A stretch of DNA of 64,000 bases from Diplonema papillatum (lineage: Eukaryota > Euglenozoa > Diplonemea > Diplonemida > Diplonemidae). Below are positions 1-10,021 of this stretch, piece by piece. The stretch lies in contig JAPJBO010000186.1 in assembly GCA_030068145.1 (NCBI GenBank), positions 50,001 to 114,000 on the forward strand, in the 5' to 3' direction. Position 1 is the first letter of the stretch; the number at the start of each line of letters is the position of its first letter. The translations under genes were made by a program, and so were the position numbers. The notes under the pieces were generated by a model, which saw only the letters and a list, made by a program, of their open reading frames with translations, was not told the origin of the DNA and did not search any database.

Positions 1-1525
1 CATCCCACAGAGTATACTGGCTGAAGATCGCAAGGCAGATGTCGACAAGTTGTTGCTTGTCTGGGCGCGACAACCCGATGGCAGGGGAGCAGTCGGAGAC
101 GATGAAATCCCACGAATCCAGTTGCGCAACGAAGAGAGCGGAGCTGTGGTCTTGCAACCGCGTTCTCGCTGTGTCGAAGGAAACGAGGGGCGGATTGTGC
201 TCGCTGTCGCGCCGAGTTGCAATGGCGCTCAGGCGCTCCGCCCGGACAGAGGGAGAAGACGTCTGCAGGGCAGCAACACCAGTAAACCTGGAAGCCATCG
301 GGGACAGATCCACAGCCTCCGCGGCTAAGTCGAGAGATGTCACAATGTACTCGCTGGGTTGCGACACCGACGAGTCCCGGGCTGTTCTTTGGCCATTGAC
401 GGCGGTAGGAGTCCATGCCCGCGAAGCTCGATTCCATGAGTTCCGCATGGTGCCAAAGGGTCTGCTGCTGTCGTCGCCATTGCTCTTCTTCGAAGCGAAC
501 ATCAAATGCGCCACAAAGCTGGTGTAAGCCCCGTCAAGCTTTGGCGCCAAGTTGTTGGTTTTACTCAACTTTTCAGAGCGCCTCTGGAGGCTTGCTTTTG
601 CGATGCCGGCGCGGTCGAAGAGGGTGTTCAGGTCTGAATGGCAGGAGAAGACGTTCGCTTCAACATCGCCGATCGCCCCCTTCACGCCACGAACAGCTTC
701 CTTCGCAGCACAAACGAGGTCTGCAATAGATTTGGTGTATCTCTTCTCGACGCTCATCAACACGTTTGTCACCAACACAGCGACTCTTCCGGAAGACTCA
801 CTGGTAGTTCCGCTGCTATCGAGTTCTTGCGCTTCGGTTTCTGAAAGCCCTCTCGCACGCAGATATTCTATGGCGCCTTCCACGTCGGTGACTGGGGTCA
901 CGGTGGAGTTCAAGAGTGGACTGAAAGTAGGCTGGGAGGTTTCCAAAGCGATGACTTGCGACGAATCGTCGGTACCCGGGACGGCAAGGGAGTATCGGGG
1001 CGGGTGGGGCGGGGGGATGATAATGGATAACGGAGCAGAGCTTCCATCCTCCGAAGTGGTGACGGCGAAGTGCGGTGGTGTAAAGGCCTCGGGAAACGGG
1101 GTGAGAACTGAAGAAGACCGGTTGCGGGGTGGTGCAGTGGGTGTCGTCGTGGAGATAGCGGCTTGTTGCCGAAGGGCGGTCGCAAGAGATGCTGAGAAGA
1201 TGCGCTGGCGAAGGTTCGTGACGGTGGCTGCCGTCGCGGAGTTCGCATCTGGCTCTTCGAAGGAGACATGCCGACAATTCGAACCGAGACGGAGAGACCG
1301 CAAGGCCAACCGCACGTTGCCTTTTGCCTTCCGTGGCGATTCGCTCTCGCTGCAGGCTCCCAGAGGTGAGCTGCTCAGCGGCGGCGTGCTTGGTAGGTGC
1401 CTTGACGCCGCGCCAAACGGCGCAAACGACGGATCCCGTGGAAGAGCTATTTTCGTCGCTCCTTCTACGCAAGGTTGTGGGGGATGGACAACAGCAGAGC
1501 GTGTGTGTGTGTGGGTGTGTGTAGC
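1..1525 (-). CDS. Unrecognised protein, 3' exon running off the left edge (partial)
   Basis: On the minus strand one frame stays open for about 507 codons from near 1567 to the window edge; the codon grid ends at position 2. No ATG occurs in the first half and the stop lies outside, so this is an internal or terminal exon. A plausible 3' splice site (CTCACAG) lies at 1532-1526, beside a (GT)n tract that would sit in the intron. The N-terminal half is rich in Ser, Thr and Pro. The middle (about 640-830) is charged and helical with coiled-coil character (motifs SVEKRYTKS, LFDRAGIAKA, LQRRSEKLSK). The C-terminal part seen here is globular (LDSWDFIVSDCSP, DKQQLVDICLAIF). I do not recognise the family. 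Codon use and composition are much more protein-like than the competing plus-strand and other minus-strand frames. The exact exon start is uncertain. Confidence 0.55.
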
Positions 1526-2857
1526 CTGTGAGTGTTGCTGGATTCGAATTGGAAGAAGCGATCAAGATACAGACCTCGGAGGCAAGAAGTTCAATCACAA
1601 CAACAAGGCGCCTTGTCGAGATTTGGCAAAGTGCACTGTGTGCCATCACAAGTGTTTGAACAAAACAAACGCATTCCACAGGTAGGTGGTGCTTTTGCCG
1701 AGATACTCAGTACATTGTACATAAACGGTGCCATGTTGCCAAACAGAACCACGCAGATTAGCATTGTTTGCAACACCATGTACAAGCGTATGACAAGATC
1801 TCTGAATCCTGATGCGGTTCGTCGGCCTCTAGGCCTCTAGGCCTCTAGGCCTCGATGGTGCTTTGTTCTTCGCAGGTTTCCAGGTACCAAGAAGATGGCA
1901 TTGAAGAAAGCGGTGACTGAAGTAGCTGATGCAGCTTGAAGCCCGAAGCTATGGGCAAGGGAGCCGGTGCTGGGGAAAGAAACTCGGATTGGTGGGATGG
2001 TTGGTGAGATGAAGAAAGGATAAAAACACAAAAGCAAAAGACGAGCTAGGTGCGCTTGCAGAAGAAACGACTCATAAGGGACACGCACGGAGAAAACGAC
2101 GAAAATATAGCAAGCGGCGTTTCTTCACTCTAGTGTTTAGGCACTACTACCTGGATTCGAGGACAAAGGGTACGTGTTGCGTGCTATGCAGTTTCATCGG
2201 CATTGGGCCAGCAAAAAAGACGAGTGTGATGGTTTATCGACAGAACATACTGATGATGGGCTGAGGCTCTGATCTGCAGTGTTGCGAAATGCAGTGATTA
2301 ATAGTACGAGTTGACAGGCCTGCTGTCTTTCGACTTTCTTCCGCCATTTTCATTCACGGACCGGACAGCTATCGTATGCTAGACGCTCGCATTGCTATCT
2401 CTCTTCCCCCGGTTCATGTATGCCGCACTGTTGCAGAGAGATGTGTGGTGTGTGTGCGAGTGTTGTGGACCCGGTTTTACGTGGTGCCTTCCTGCGAGAG
2501 GAGTCCACGTGTGATTGTGTGTGCGTGTGGTGTGTGGGCTAGCTGGGAGCTGCTCGTCGCTAGACATTTGTTGAATTCAAATAATACAATCGGCTCTGTT
2601 GCTGTCTCGGCGAGGACTCGCTGCGCAGCCGAGAGCGAGTGCTTCCCTCAAGCGGGACTAAGCAAGTTATTATTAACTCGCATGCATCCCATCTTCTCAA
2701 GAGTCGCTAATTTTCCGCGCAATGCCTCTGACTGGTCACGAGGTGTAGACTCTGCTGTCCGCAGTACGAACCAAAGCCCACAACCGAGCGCGCTTCTGTT
2801 CGCGGCGGGGCGACCAGCCCATTTAACAGTTGATAGCTGGTGTTGCCAAGGCATGAA
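1526..2857. other. Intergenic/intronic stretch, simple repeats only
   Basis: No convincing exon is seen. It should hold the upstream intron(s), and perhaps the first exon, of the gene at the left edge. There is a (GT)n run at about 1499-1522, a tandem repeat of an 8-9 bp unit (GGCCTCTA) at 1826-1852, and GT-rich DNA near 2440-2530. The remaining short ORFs begin at non-ATG codons or have low-complexity composition. Confidence 0.4.
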
Positions 2858-4066
2858 CTAGTGCGCAGGCGATGCGACCAACAGATTGGTAACATAATAC
2901 TGATAGCCGGCGTACAGAGCAGCAAAAACGAGCCCGCCGAGGGCCATGCATGCCTTCAAGCGACTGTCATAGTCTATTTTGTCGACGCAGGCTTGCGATG
3001 CCCCGGCGGGGGTATTCCGTTTGCTTGCGGGGACGGCAGAGGGAGCCCGGGCGGCTAAGGTGTCTTCGACGTCGGGGAGCACTTTACCTCCTTCTTGCTG
3101 AAGTGCGAGCTGCCCGCAGGCGCCGCCTATGTCGACGCCGTGTTGGTGCCGGATAGTTGTTTTCAAGTTGTATTCCTTCACCAGTATTTGCCACATCCCC
3201 TCGACCGTTTCGGGAGAAGGCACTTGGAACGATTCCTTGACGCTGGTAGGATTGTAAGGGATCAGGTTGATAACGACATTCCGGCCTTGGAGAAGCCGCC
3301 CAACGTCGTGGGCTACGGCTGGGCTGTCGTTGGTACCTTTCAGCACTGTGAACTCGATCATGACTTTGGACGTGCTCTTGCTGGAGTAGTAGTCCAGAGC
3401 ATCCAGGATGGAGTCAAGAGGGTAACGGTTTGCTGACGGAACAATCTGCTTCCTCGCGTTCTGATCGGGGGAGTGCAGGGAGAACGCCAGGCGCACCCAC
3501 GGCGCATCTCTCGCAAGAGATCGGATCCCCGAAACAACCCCGACAGTCGATATCGTGATACTGCTCGCAGGCATGCTGAACGTCTTCTGGTCGGTCAGCG
3601 TCCGAACGGCGGTCAGCACGTTTTCGTAGTTTTGCATCGGCTCGCCCATGCCCATGAACACCACGTTTCGGACATTTCTTTCCGGGCAGGTATCACGGGC
3701 GTGTACGATTTGCTCCACGATCTCACCAGCCGTCAGGTTCCCTTTCAACCCCATCATTCCGGTGGCGCAAAACGTGCAACCCATGGCGCACCCTACCTGG
3801 GACGACACGCATACTGTGCTGTAGCCGGGGGCCATGGGTATCACCACGGTTTCCACTTCCAGACCGTCCTGAAGGCGCACTAGCATCTTCACCGTACCGT
3901 CGACGCTTTCTCTTCGCTCGACTACCTTCGATGTCAAACGCAAAAACTCTTCATCGAGCACAGATACCACAGCTTTCGGCAGCTCCTGCGCCTTGCATAT
4001 CGTGCTCCACGGCTGACCTACCGACTTCAACGCATGCTTTTGGATGGTCCGGGCGTGATCAGCGTT
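2858..4066 (-). CDS. RlmN-family radical-SAM RNA methyltransferase with C-terminal membrane helix
   Basis: Main exon, 402 codons plus stop. The RlmN/Cfr family methylates C2 of adenosine in rRNA or tRNA using a [4Fe-4S] cluster and SAM. Visible hallmarks in order: an N-terminal segment ending ELPKAVVSVLDEEF, the cluster motif CAMGCTFC (CxxxCxxC), MGMGEP, STVG, SLHSP, EFTVLKG, LIPYNP, and GACGQLA, which carries the second catalytic Cys. After the catalytic domain comes a roughly 60-residue linker and a hydrophobic segment (ALGGLVFAALYAGYQYYV), which bacterial RlmN lacks. This suggests anchoring to an organelle or ER membrane. The open frame continues to 4138 but only with a TTG start. A good 3' splice site (CACGCAG) at 4073-4067 fits an exon start at 4066. 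A tentative first exon is 4260-4225 (ATG, then donor GTATAA at 4224), giving about 414 aa. That first exon is weak because plant-type homologues have a longer N-terminus. Confidence 0.85.
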   Translation of the reverse strand, partial: NADHARTIQKHALKSVGQPWSTICKAQELPKAVVSVLDEEFLRLTSKVVERRESVDGTVKMLVRLQDGLEVETVVIPMAPGYSTVCVSSQVGCAMGCTFCATGMMGLKGNLTAGEIVEQIVHARDTCPERNVRNVVFMGMGEPMQNYENVLTAVRTLTDQKTFSMPASSITISTVGVVSGIRSLARDAPWVRLAFSLHSPDQNARKQIVPSANRYPLDSILDALDYYSSKSTSKVMIEFTVLKGTNDSPAVAHDVGRLLQGRNVVINLIPYNPTSVKESFQVPSPETVEGMWQILVKEYNLKTTIRHQHGVDIGGACGQLALQQEGGKVLPDVEDTLAARAPSAVPASKRNTPAGASQACVDKIDYDSRLKACMALGGLVFAALYAGYQYYVTNLLVASPAH

Positions 4067-4260
4067 CTGCGTGATTGGACTGAGTCGAGAACAAATGAGA
4101 AATGAAACTTGTCGGCATCGGTCGCAGCATCCTTGCAACGCACCCTACCCGTGCTGAACCACCCAAACCCCTCCCGATGATTGCGGCAGTGCAGGCACTG
4201 CCGCCATTTGTTGTATTATTATACTTGTTTGTCGACAACATATTGTGGTTGAGGTGTCAT

Positions 4261-5206
4261 TCAGATGTAGATCTAGAGCCGCCCACGTCAAATTTTGTTG
4301 GATCAGGCGTGCCAAGAAACTCGACAACTACCCACAACCTAAAGCCGCTTGTATACTTTTCTCTCTGCTAGAGCAGACGTTCGTTGAGACGGGATTTCTA
4401 AGTCTGAGTTACTGGCTTGTTTGTTTTTGTGCAGTCGACGATTCTTTTTAGAGTGGGGTCTTAGAGTGAGCGAAGTTTCACTCTAAAAAAGGTTACGCGC
4501 ACGTGCGCATTATTCTTCACTGCGGCGAGGCGAGGTCAGGGAACATTTTGCAGAATCCACCGCGACACACCTTTCCAACGGAGCCGAGAGCTTCGAGCAG
4601 CACCGGCAGGTCGAAGATGCTGCCAGGCGACAGCGGCGGCCGCGCAGGTCCTGCCCCTGCCATGTGATTCTTCTTTGGGGGCGGGCTGCTCTTTGTGTGA
4701 TGCCCCTTTTCCTTCCCTTCCCTTCCCGCCGGCACCCTGATCTGGCTGCTTTGAATGTGTTCGGGGAGTTGTGTGGTGGTGGCAGCCGCTCTTTCCGCAG
4801 TGGCTGGGGAAATCATAGCTGCGCATGTAGTTGGGGTGTGGCCGGTAGGAATAAACCATCTTCGTGTGCGTGTGTGCTGTTGCTTTGGAAGTGTTCCCTT
4901 GTACTAAGAAACCTAGATACACAATTTCATAGCGGTGCACGGGAAATCCTGTCAGTAAGACAACACAGTGGCTACACGGGGTTGCAATGTATTCCGGCTG
5001 TTGTTTCATTATGCTGATCGGGCGGGGGGATTGCAAGAACATGCTTAGAATGGATATGTGCTCAACAGTGCACTGGTCCCATCTGCGCCGTATTTCGGTC
5101 CTTTAGGCCACGAACACATAAGGTGGACCATCATCTGCGCGGAACCTGAGTGTCTGCAGACAGAACAGCGGTGAGTCTGTTGTCGGGCGAGGGGGGGGTG
5201 CGATCC
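4261..5206. other. Gene-poor stretch containing repeat R1
   Basis: No gene recognised. A GC-rich minus-strand open segment at 4517-4660 reads protein-like but matches nothing I know and could be a stray exon. Repeat R1 (see 5023-5181) occupies the right part, just before the A1 transposon. Confidence 0.35.
5023..5181 (+). repeat. Dispersed repeat R1, copy 1
   Basis: About 150 bp found at least four times: here, 28930-29000 joined to 29283-29366, 31455-31642, and 46253-46345 (right half). Shared landmarks are GCAAGAACATGCTT, then TATTTCGGTCC, a run near AAGCCACGGACACA, and AACCTGAGTGTCTGCAGACA. It has no coding capacity and no visible terminal inverted repeats. It could be a SINE or a MITE relic. 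Confidence 0.6.
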
Positions 5207-5208
5207 TA

Positions 5209-7825
5209 CACGGTGCACTAGTCAAGGACTTTTTTGACTTTGACTAGTGGTTTTACTAGTCAAAATTTTGACTAGTAAAATGACTAGTGCCACTAGTAAA
5301 AATGACTAGTGCACAAGTAAAAATGACTAGTGCACTAGTAAAAATGACTAGTGCACTAGTAAAAATGACTAGTGCACTAGTAAAAATGACTAGTGATTTA
5401 GACAAAATCCACCTAACCTGGACCCAAGTCCTGGGTGTTTTGAGAGTTTTCGAGGGGTTCCACGGCACTACCGTGACCACCGGTGCCCAGACACCACAAA
5501 CCACCTGGGCAACCCCAGTTTTCGCGAGACAGGCCGAGTTGCGAGGGTTTTGGTTGGTTTCTTGGGAAAGTCCCTGAGCTTGTATGGCTTAGCAAACATA
5601 GTGCAAACGACAGTGCTATCCCTGCACGGTGAGGTCAGAGACATGTCGTGACAGGTTTCAGACACTGGAATAATGCGGGCTTCCGACCACATTCAAACTC
5701 TGGTCCGTAGATTCGGTTTGTCGTTCATAGCGCTCCTATCGCCTTGGCATCGCACCGGACACAGTGCATTTACAGTAGTGGGTTCCCTAAAACCCACGAT
5801 TCTTGCCGAGCTTCCCAACATGAATGTGCAACAGGTGCTGGCTTTGTCCGCCTGTGAACTGTTTGCATGCAAGGCTTTGTGTTGCGCACATTCCACAAAT
5901 AGTGTCGTTGCTCACTGCTATGTGCTCCGCTTTCTAGTGTTGGAGGCACTCTCCCATTGCGTGCTTCCTCTTTCACGCCGCCGCGGAAAACCAGTCTTGT
6001 AGCCTGTGGCGCGCGCGTTGTGTGCCAGTCAACACGTCGTGGTGCTTTGTCCAGGCATTTCGAATGCCTGGAAGTCACGTTTCTTTGTAGTTTCGGGACG
6101 TGCTAACGACCATTGAGCCCACCGATCAACTGCTCAAAGCTTTCGTCGGGTGGGACACCAGCAGGTTCTGGTTTCTACTCGTCGGGTCTACCGCACAGTA
6201 AGGTGAATCGCGTAGCCGGTGTACTATTTGTGAAAGCAGCTTCTTTCGCATCTTCGGTTGTTCACAACGACAATAAAAATCACCGCCTCGGATTAGCTTG
6301 AATTCACAACGCACTGTCTATCGGGCATTGAGAGCTACTAGTAGTAAGTGCGGAAGAGCATGAGGCAGGCAAGCTGTATAACGCTCCCAGTAGGCAACAA
6401 GTTCCCAGAAACTCCGTCCTCAGCTGTGGTGCTGCTTGCCTTCATGGCACTTGCACTTTCTAGAACTCAATACTCAGCCCGGTTCCTGTGGGGGAAGAGT
6501 CGGGGTGGCCCACCAAAAAAGCGACCACAGTTCTGCATGTTCAGCCGCAAAACACAAACCGACGAGTAATCGTAACTTATTCCTGCAGAACTGGCTTTGT
6601 TGAATGATGCTCGTGACAGACAACTGACCCCCAGCTTTCGTCTATCGCACAGTAAGGAATCGCGTTGGGAACCGCATTCCCCCGCCATGCTCACCCGAGC
6701 TGCTTGTCTACGCGACCCAGGCTACGCCCATAGTCATGATCATGCAACCACGAGTTTTAAGGACGAACAGAAACTAAAGGTAACCTGAACCAATTTGGAC
6801 GCGTTTGCGGCCCGGAATTCGGGAAGCTTTGGAATGTTCGCACAATCTGCCGGTCCCATCATTGGTGTAACGGAAACATGAAACAGTGCAAAAGCTGCTT
6901 CGGTCAGACTTCAAAATACCGCCAAAAACTGAAAACCCCAGGGAAAAGTCCAAAACTTTCAGAACCTCCAAAAGCCCAAAACTTTAACTCTAAAAAGTCC
7001 AAAAAGATTCCGGTCCAAAGAAGTTCCGGTCCAATATTTTTCCAGATTGCCCCCGTCGCCGACCACGTGCCGGAACACGACGTCCGGGACTGGCTATACT
7101 GATCAACTCCTTGAACGCCAGCAGCCCGCTGTCGTCGGCATCCACCGTCAAAAACGCGCGTGACCGCCACTCGGCGGCCAGGACGTCGCCTTCACTCAGC
7201 GACGCTCGCTTCACTGCGAGCTCGCCGAGGTCGAGTCCTTCCGCGGGCATGCCGCCGGCCCTGCTCAGTATGGCCCGGCGACGCCGCGTGCCGACTACGC
7301 TCAGCGACTCGCCACCTTCTGCGTCTGGCTAAAGTAGCGACCTCCAAGTTGTAGGGCGCTGTTAACGGACTTGGGCGCGCCCTTGACTGTAGGCACCACA
7401 TGTATCATATCTTATCGTATTCTTGGATTCTAAACTTCCTTGTGGGCGTGAACCCTACTGTAAAATATTTGGACCGGAACTTTTTTGGACTTTTGGGGGT
7501 TTTGAAAAGTACTTCGACTTTTTCCCGGTCCAACATTATTCCGAACACGGTTGTAAGCGCAACGGTAGGGTACAGTTGTGCCGTGGGACCCTCTGAAATC
7601 TACAAAATAGGCCAGATTTCGGTTCGGAACAGGTGGATTTCTACTAGGACACTAGTCATTTTGACTAGTGCACTAGTCATTTTTACTAGTGCACTAGTCA
7701 TTTTTACTAGTGTTTTTACTAGTGCACTAGTCATTTTTACTAGTGCACTAGTCATGCTTTTTCACTAGTAAAAAATAAAAAATGACTAGTCAAAACACCT
7801 TTTTCACTTTTACTAGTGCACCGTG
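5209..7825 (+). mobile_element. Non-autonomous TIR transposon, family A copy A1 (ACTAGT arrays)
   Basis: A 2,617-bp element with inverted ends CACGGTGCACTAGT / ACTAGTGCACCGTG and TA on both sides (5207-5208 and 7826-7827). Each end holds about 13-14 copies of the palindrome ACTAGT spaced by AAAAATG- or CATTTTT-type linkers (5209-5395 and 7650-7825). Copy A2 (13906-16392) is the same element in inverse orientation. The interior holds no transposase. It carries a decayed EF-hand gene fragment (7100-7325), so it must move in trans. The 2-bp target duplication resembles Tc1/mariner or related cut-and-paste elements. The dense palindrome arrays are unusual for those and look like multiplied transposase-binding sites (inference). 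Confidence 0.85.
7100..7325 (-). pseudogene. Captured EF-hand protein fragment inside A1
   Basis: On the minus strand about 75 codons are open with strongly coding-like, GC-rich composition (GLDLGELAVKRASLSEGD, then DADDSGLLAFKEL). The 12-residue loop D-A-D-D-S-G-L-L-A-F-K-E fits the EF-hand calcium loop (Asp 1, Asp 3, Ser 5, Gly 6, Glu 12). Compared with the A2 copy, this one lacks two bases just before the loop, which changes the preceding FDAV residues. The segment is foreign in composition to the AT-richer transposon around it. It looks like a host gene piece picked up by the element, as in Pack-type transposons. Confidence 0.6.
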
Positions 7826-8062
7826 TAGTGTAAATCTTGTCTATTTTATTATTTTTGCCATTTTTCATAGTTTTTGGCCCCTTGCGGGTGTTGTTCAGCC
7901 TCAAAATTGGTACAGATGAGGTTATCGAGGGCGTGTGAGCCAGAAGCTGATCAGAAAGTCACCCAGAAGTGCGAAAGAGACGGAAAGCATGGTGAAAAAT
8001 GGAGATTTCGCCCACCTCGACAAGACGTCCGAAATCAGCCGATTTCCAGAATTTCTACAAAG

Positions 8063-8860
8063 AGAGTCCCAAATCGGGAGGAAAAATCAGTGTGGAGAAG
8101 ATTTTGGAGCTTTTCTGGGTACAAATGACTACATCCTGAGTCATTCCTGTCACAGTCTGACCCTTCTGCCGTCTTTTCCGGCTGTTTTTTGGTGTTTGGA
8201 TGCCCCTGGACCAAACCCGGACCAACCCGGACCATACCCGGACCAACCCGGACCAACCTGAACTAGACCCGAACTAGACCAGGTTCTGGGTCAAATGCTG
8301 GTGAAACCCCCAGGGAGCACTCCACTGAGCCCAAATTGCCGAATTTACGCCACCCAGGAACTCGTACAAAGCCACAAGAAACCCACAATGGACGCTGTGA
8401 CAACTAAGGCGAATCGGTTCTTGGAGAAGATTGAGAACAGGGCCAAGTCTAGAATTGCTACAAGCGGGTCCAAATCTGGAGGGAAAATAGTGTCGAGAAA
8501 CTTTTGGAGCATTCCTGGGCACAAATGACCACCTCCCGAGTCTTTCCGGTCACAGTCTGACCCTTCTGCCGTCTTTTGTGGCTATTATTGGTGTTTGGAT
8601 GACCCTGGATCAAACCCGGACCGTACCCGGACCAACCCGGACCATACCCGGACCAACTTGGACCAACCCGCACCAACCCGGACAAGACCCGAACTAGACC
8701 CGGTTCTAGGTCAAATGCTGCTGAAAACCCCACGGAGCACTCTATGAAGCCTAAGTTGCCGAATTTACACTAACCAGGAACTCGTAAAAAGCCACAAGAA
8801 ACCCATAATGGACGCTGAGACAACACAGAGGCGAACCGGTGCTTGGAGAACCTTGGGACT
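8063..8860 (+). repeat. Tandem duplication of a ~400 bp unit
   Basis: Two diverged units (about 8063-8460 and 8461-8860) share GTCCAAATC..GGAGG, TTTTGGAGC, CACAGTCTGACCCTTCTGCC, a run of CCGGACCAACCCGG-type short repeats, and AGGAACTCGTA..AAGCCACAAGAAACCCA. No coding sequence is evident. It lies between A1 and the hAT element. Confidence 0.7.
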
Positions 8861-8904
8861 AGAGCACTGTGTGTTAATCAACAACAGCGAGCACTGGACG
8901 AGAG

Positions 8905-9165
8905 GTGGGTGGATTCTGGACCAGGAAGGTGGACACCAAGGAAAATTCTGAACCAGGGAAGGTGGATTCTGGACCAGGGAGGGTGCATTCCGTACCAGGG
9001 AGGGTGGATTCTGGTCCAGGGAGGGTGGATCCTGGACCAGGGAGGGTAGATTCTGGACCAGGGAGGGTGAATTCTGAACCCGGGAGGGTGGATTCTAGCC
9101 CACAGAGGGTGGTTTCTGGACCCGGAAGACGGGGATCTGAACCGCAGAGGTTGCAATAAGGGCCA
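8905..9165 (+). repeat. 21-bp minisatellite
   Basis: About 12 imperfect units of roughly 21 bp with core GATTCTGGACCAGGGAGG. The period is a multiple of three, so long spurious ORFs with Pro/Gly-rich repeats appear on both strands; these are not taken as genes. Confidence 0.85.
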
Positions 9166-9510
9166 GGGAGGTGTATTATGGACCACAAAGGCGAATTCTG
9201 GATCATGCATGGCAGATTCTGGTTGACGAAAGGATATTTAGCTCTTTGCCAACACAGACAGATCCCTCATTTTTGCACTTATTTTTCATCATTTCCGCCC
9301 TTTCGGGCGAGATTCTGATCGATTCTGGGGTCGCCGACCCTCAAAAGGCTCACGAACACAGACGTATTGGGCTCAAACTACCCAGAGGTGCCTCAGAAGC
9401 ATGCAAAAATGGAAAAAATAATAAAATAGACAAGATTTACACGGGGAGTCGCACCCCCTAGGCATGCATAAAAATAAGGCCACGGGTAACGGGTAACGGG
9501 TAACGGGGGT

Positions 9511-10021
9511 ATCTCCGGATCCCGGGTCACCCACACTATGAACACGCGATGTCACATTATGTACATGCCTAACCCCCGGCATATGGACCGGATGTGCTCA
9601 GGAGCTGACAGAAACCCCAGATCCTCCTTTCAAGGGCGAATATGGCGGGCCAGCCGGCCATAGTCTACCCAAATATCGACATGCTCCAGGCCAGGCCCGC
9701 ACCCCACGGGTGGTCGGCGGCAGTCAGCCAGCGTGCCAGCCAGCGTGCTCGGTGTTAGGGTACGTCACCTGCTCACGCTATCCTTGGAATCTGCAGGCGG
9801 CAGGGTCTAGGCTCCCCTGTGTGATCGTGACCCGCTCCTTGTCCACACGGCTTTCTTTGCTGCCCCTCCGTCTTCCCCGTCCATCCATCCATAACCTGCT
9901 GACAGATTTCCCGCTGTCCCTTACCTGCCCTTGGGCTGACTCCTCGAAACATCCAGGGGGGGCCCTCCAAAAACATCCGGGGGTGGGGGGGTGGTGGTGA
10001 AGACAAAGACGTTCAGTTCTG
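9511..10021 (+). promoter_or_regulatory. Transposon 5' region upstream of the transposase
   Basis: About 500 bp between the left-end GGGTAAC repeats and the transposase ATG. It should carry the promoter and 5' UTR. No recognisable core promoter motif is seen. There is a G-rich run (GGGGGTGGGGGGGTGGTGG) close to the start codon. Confidence 0.3.

Noticed and set aside
816-1679. Open minus-strand frame with a Cys/His/Thr-rich product
   Set aside because: It overlaps the better-composed 507-codon frame of the edge gene, passes through the (CA)n tract and has no family features.
552-1685. 377-codon plus-strand ORF
   Set aside because: Antisense to the edge gene; composition biased by it and by a GT repeat; no motifs.
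4067-4138. N-terminal MQGCCDRCRQ extension of the RlmN-like protein
   Set aside because: Would need a TTG start and lies upstream of a good splice acceptor; Cys-rich text unlike family N-termini.
8874-9210. Pro/Leu-rich repeat proteins on both strands
   Set aside because: Artefact of the 21-bp minisatellite, whose period is divisible by three.
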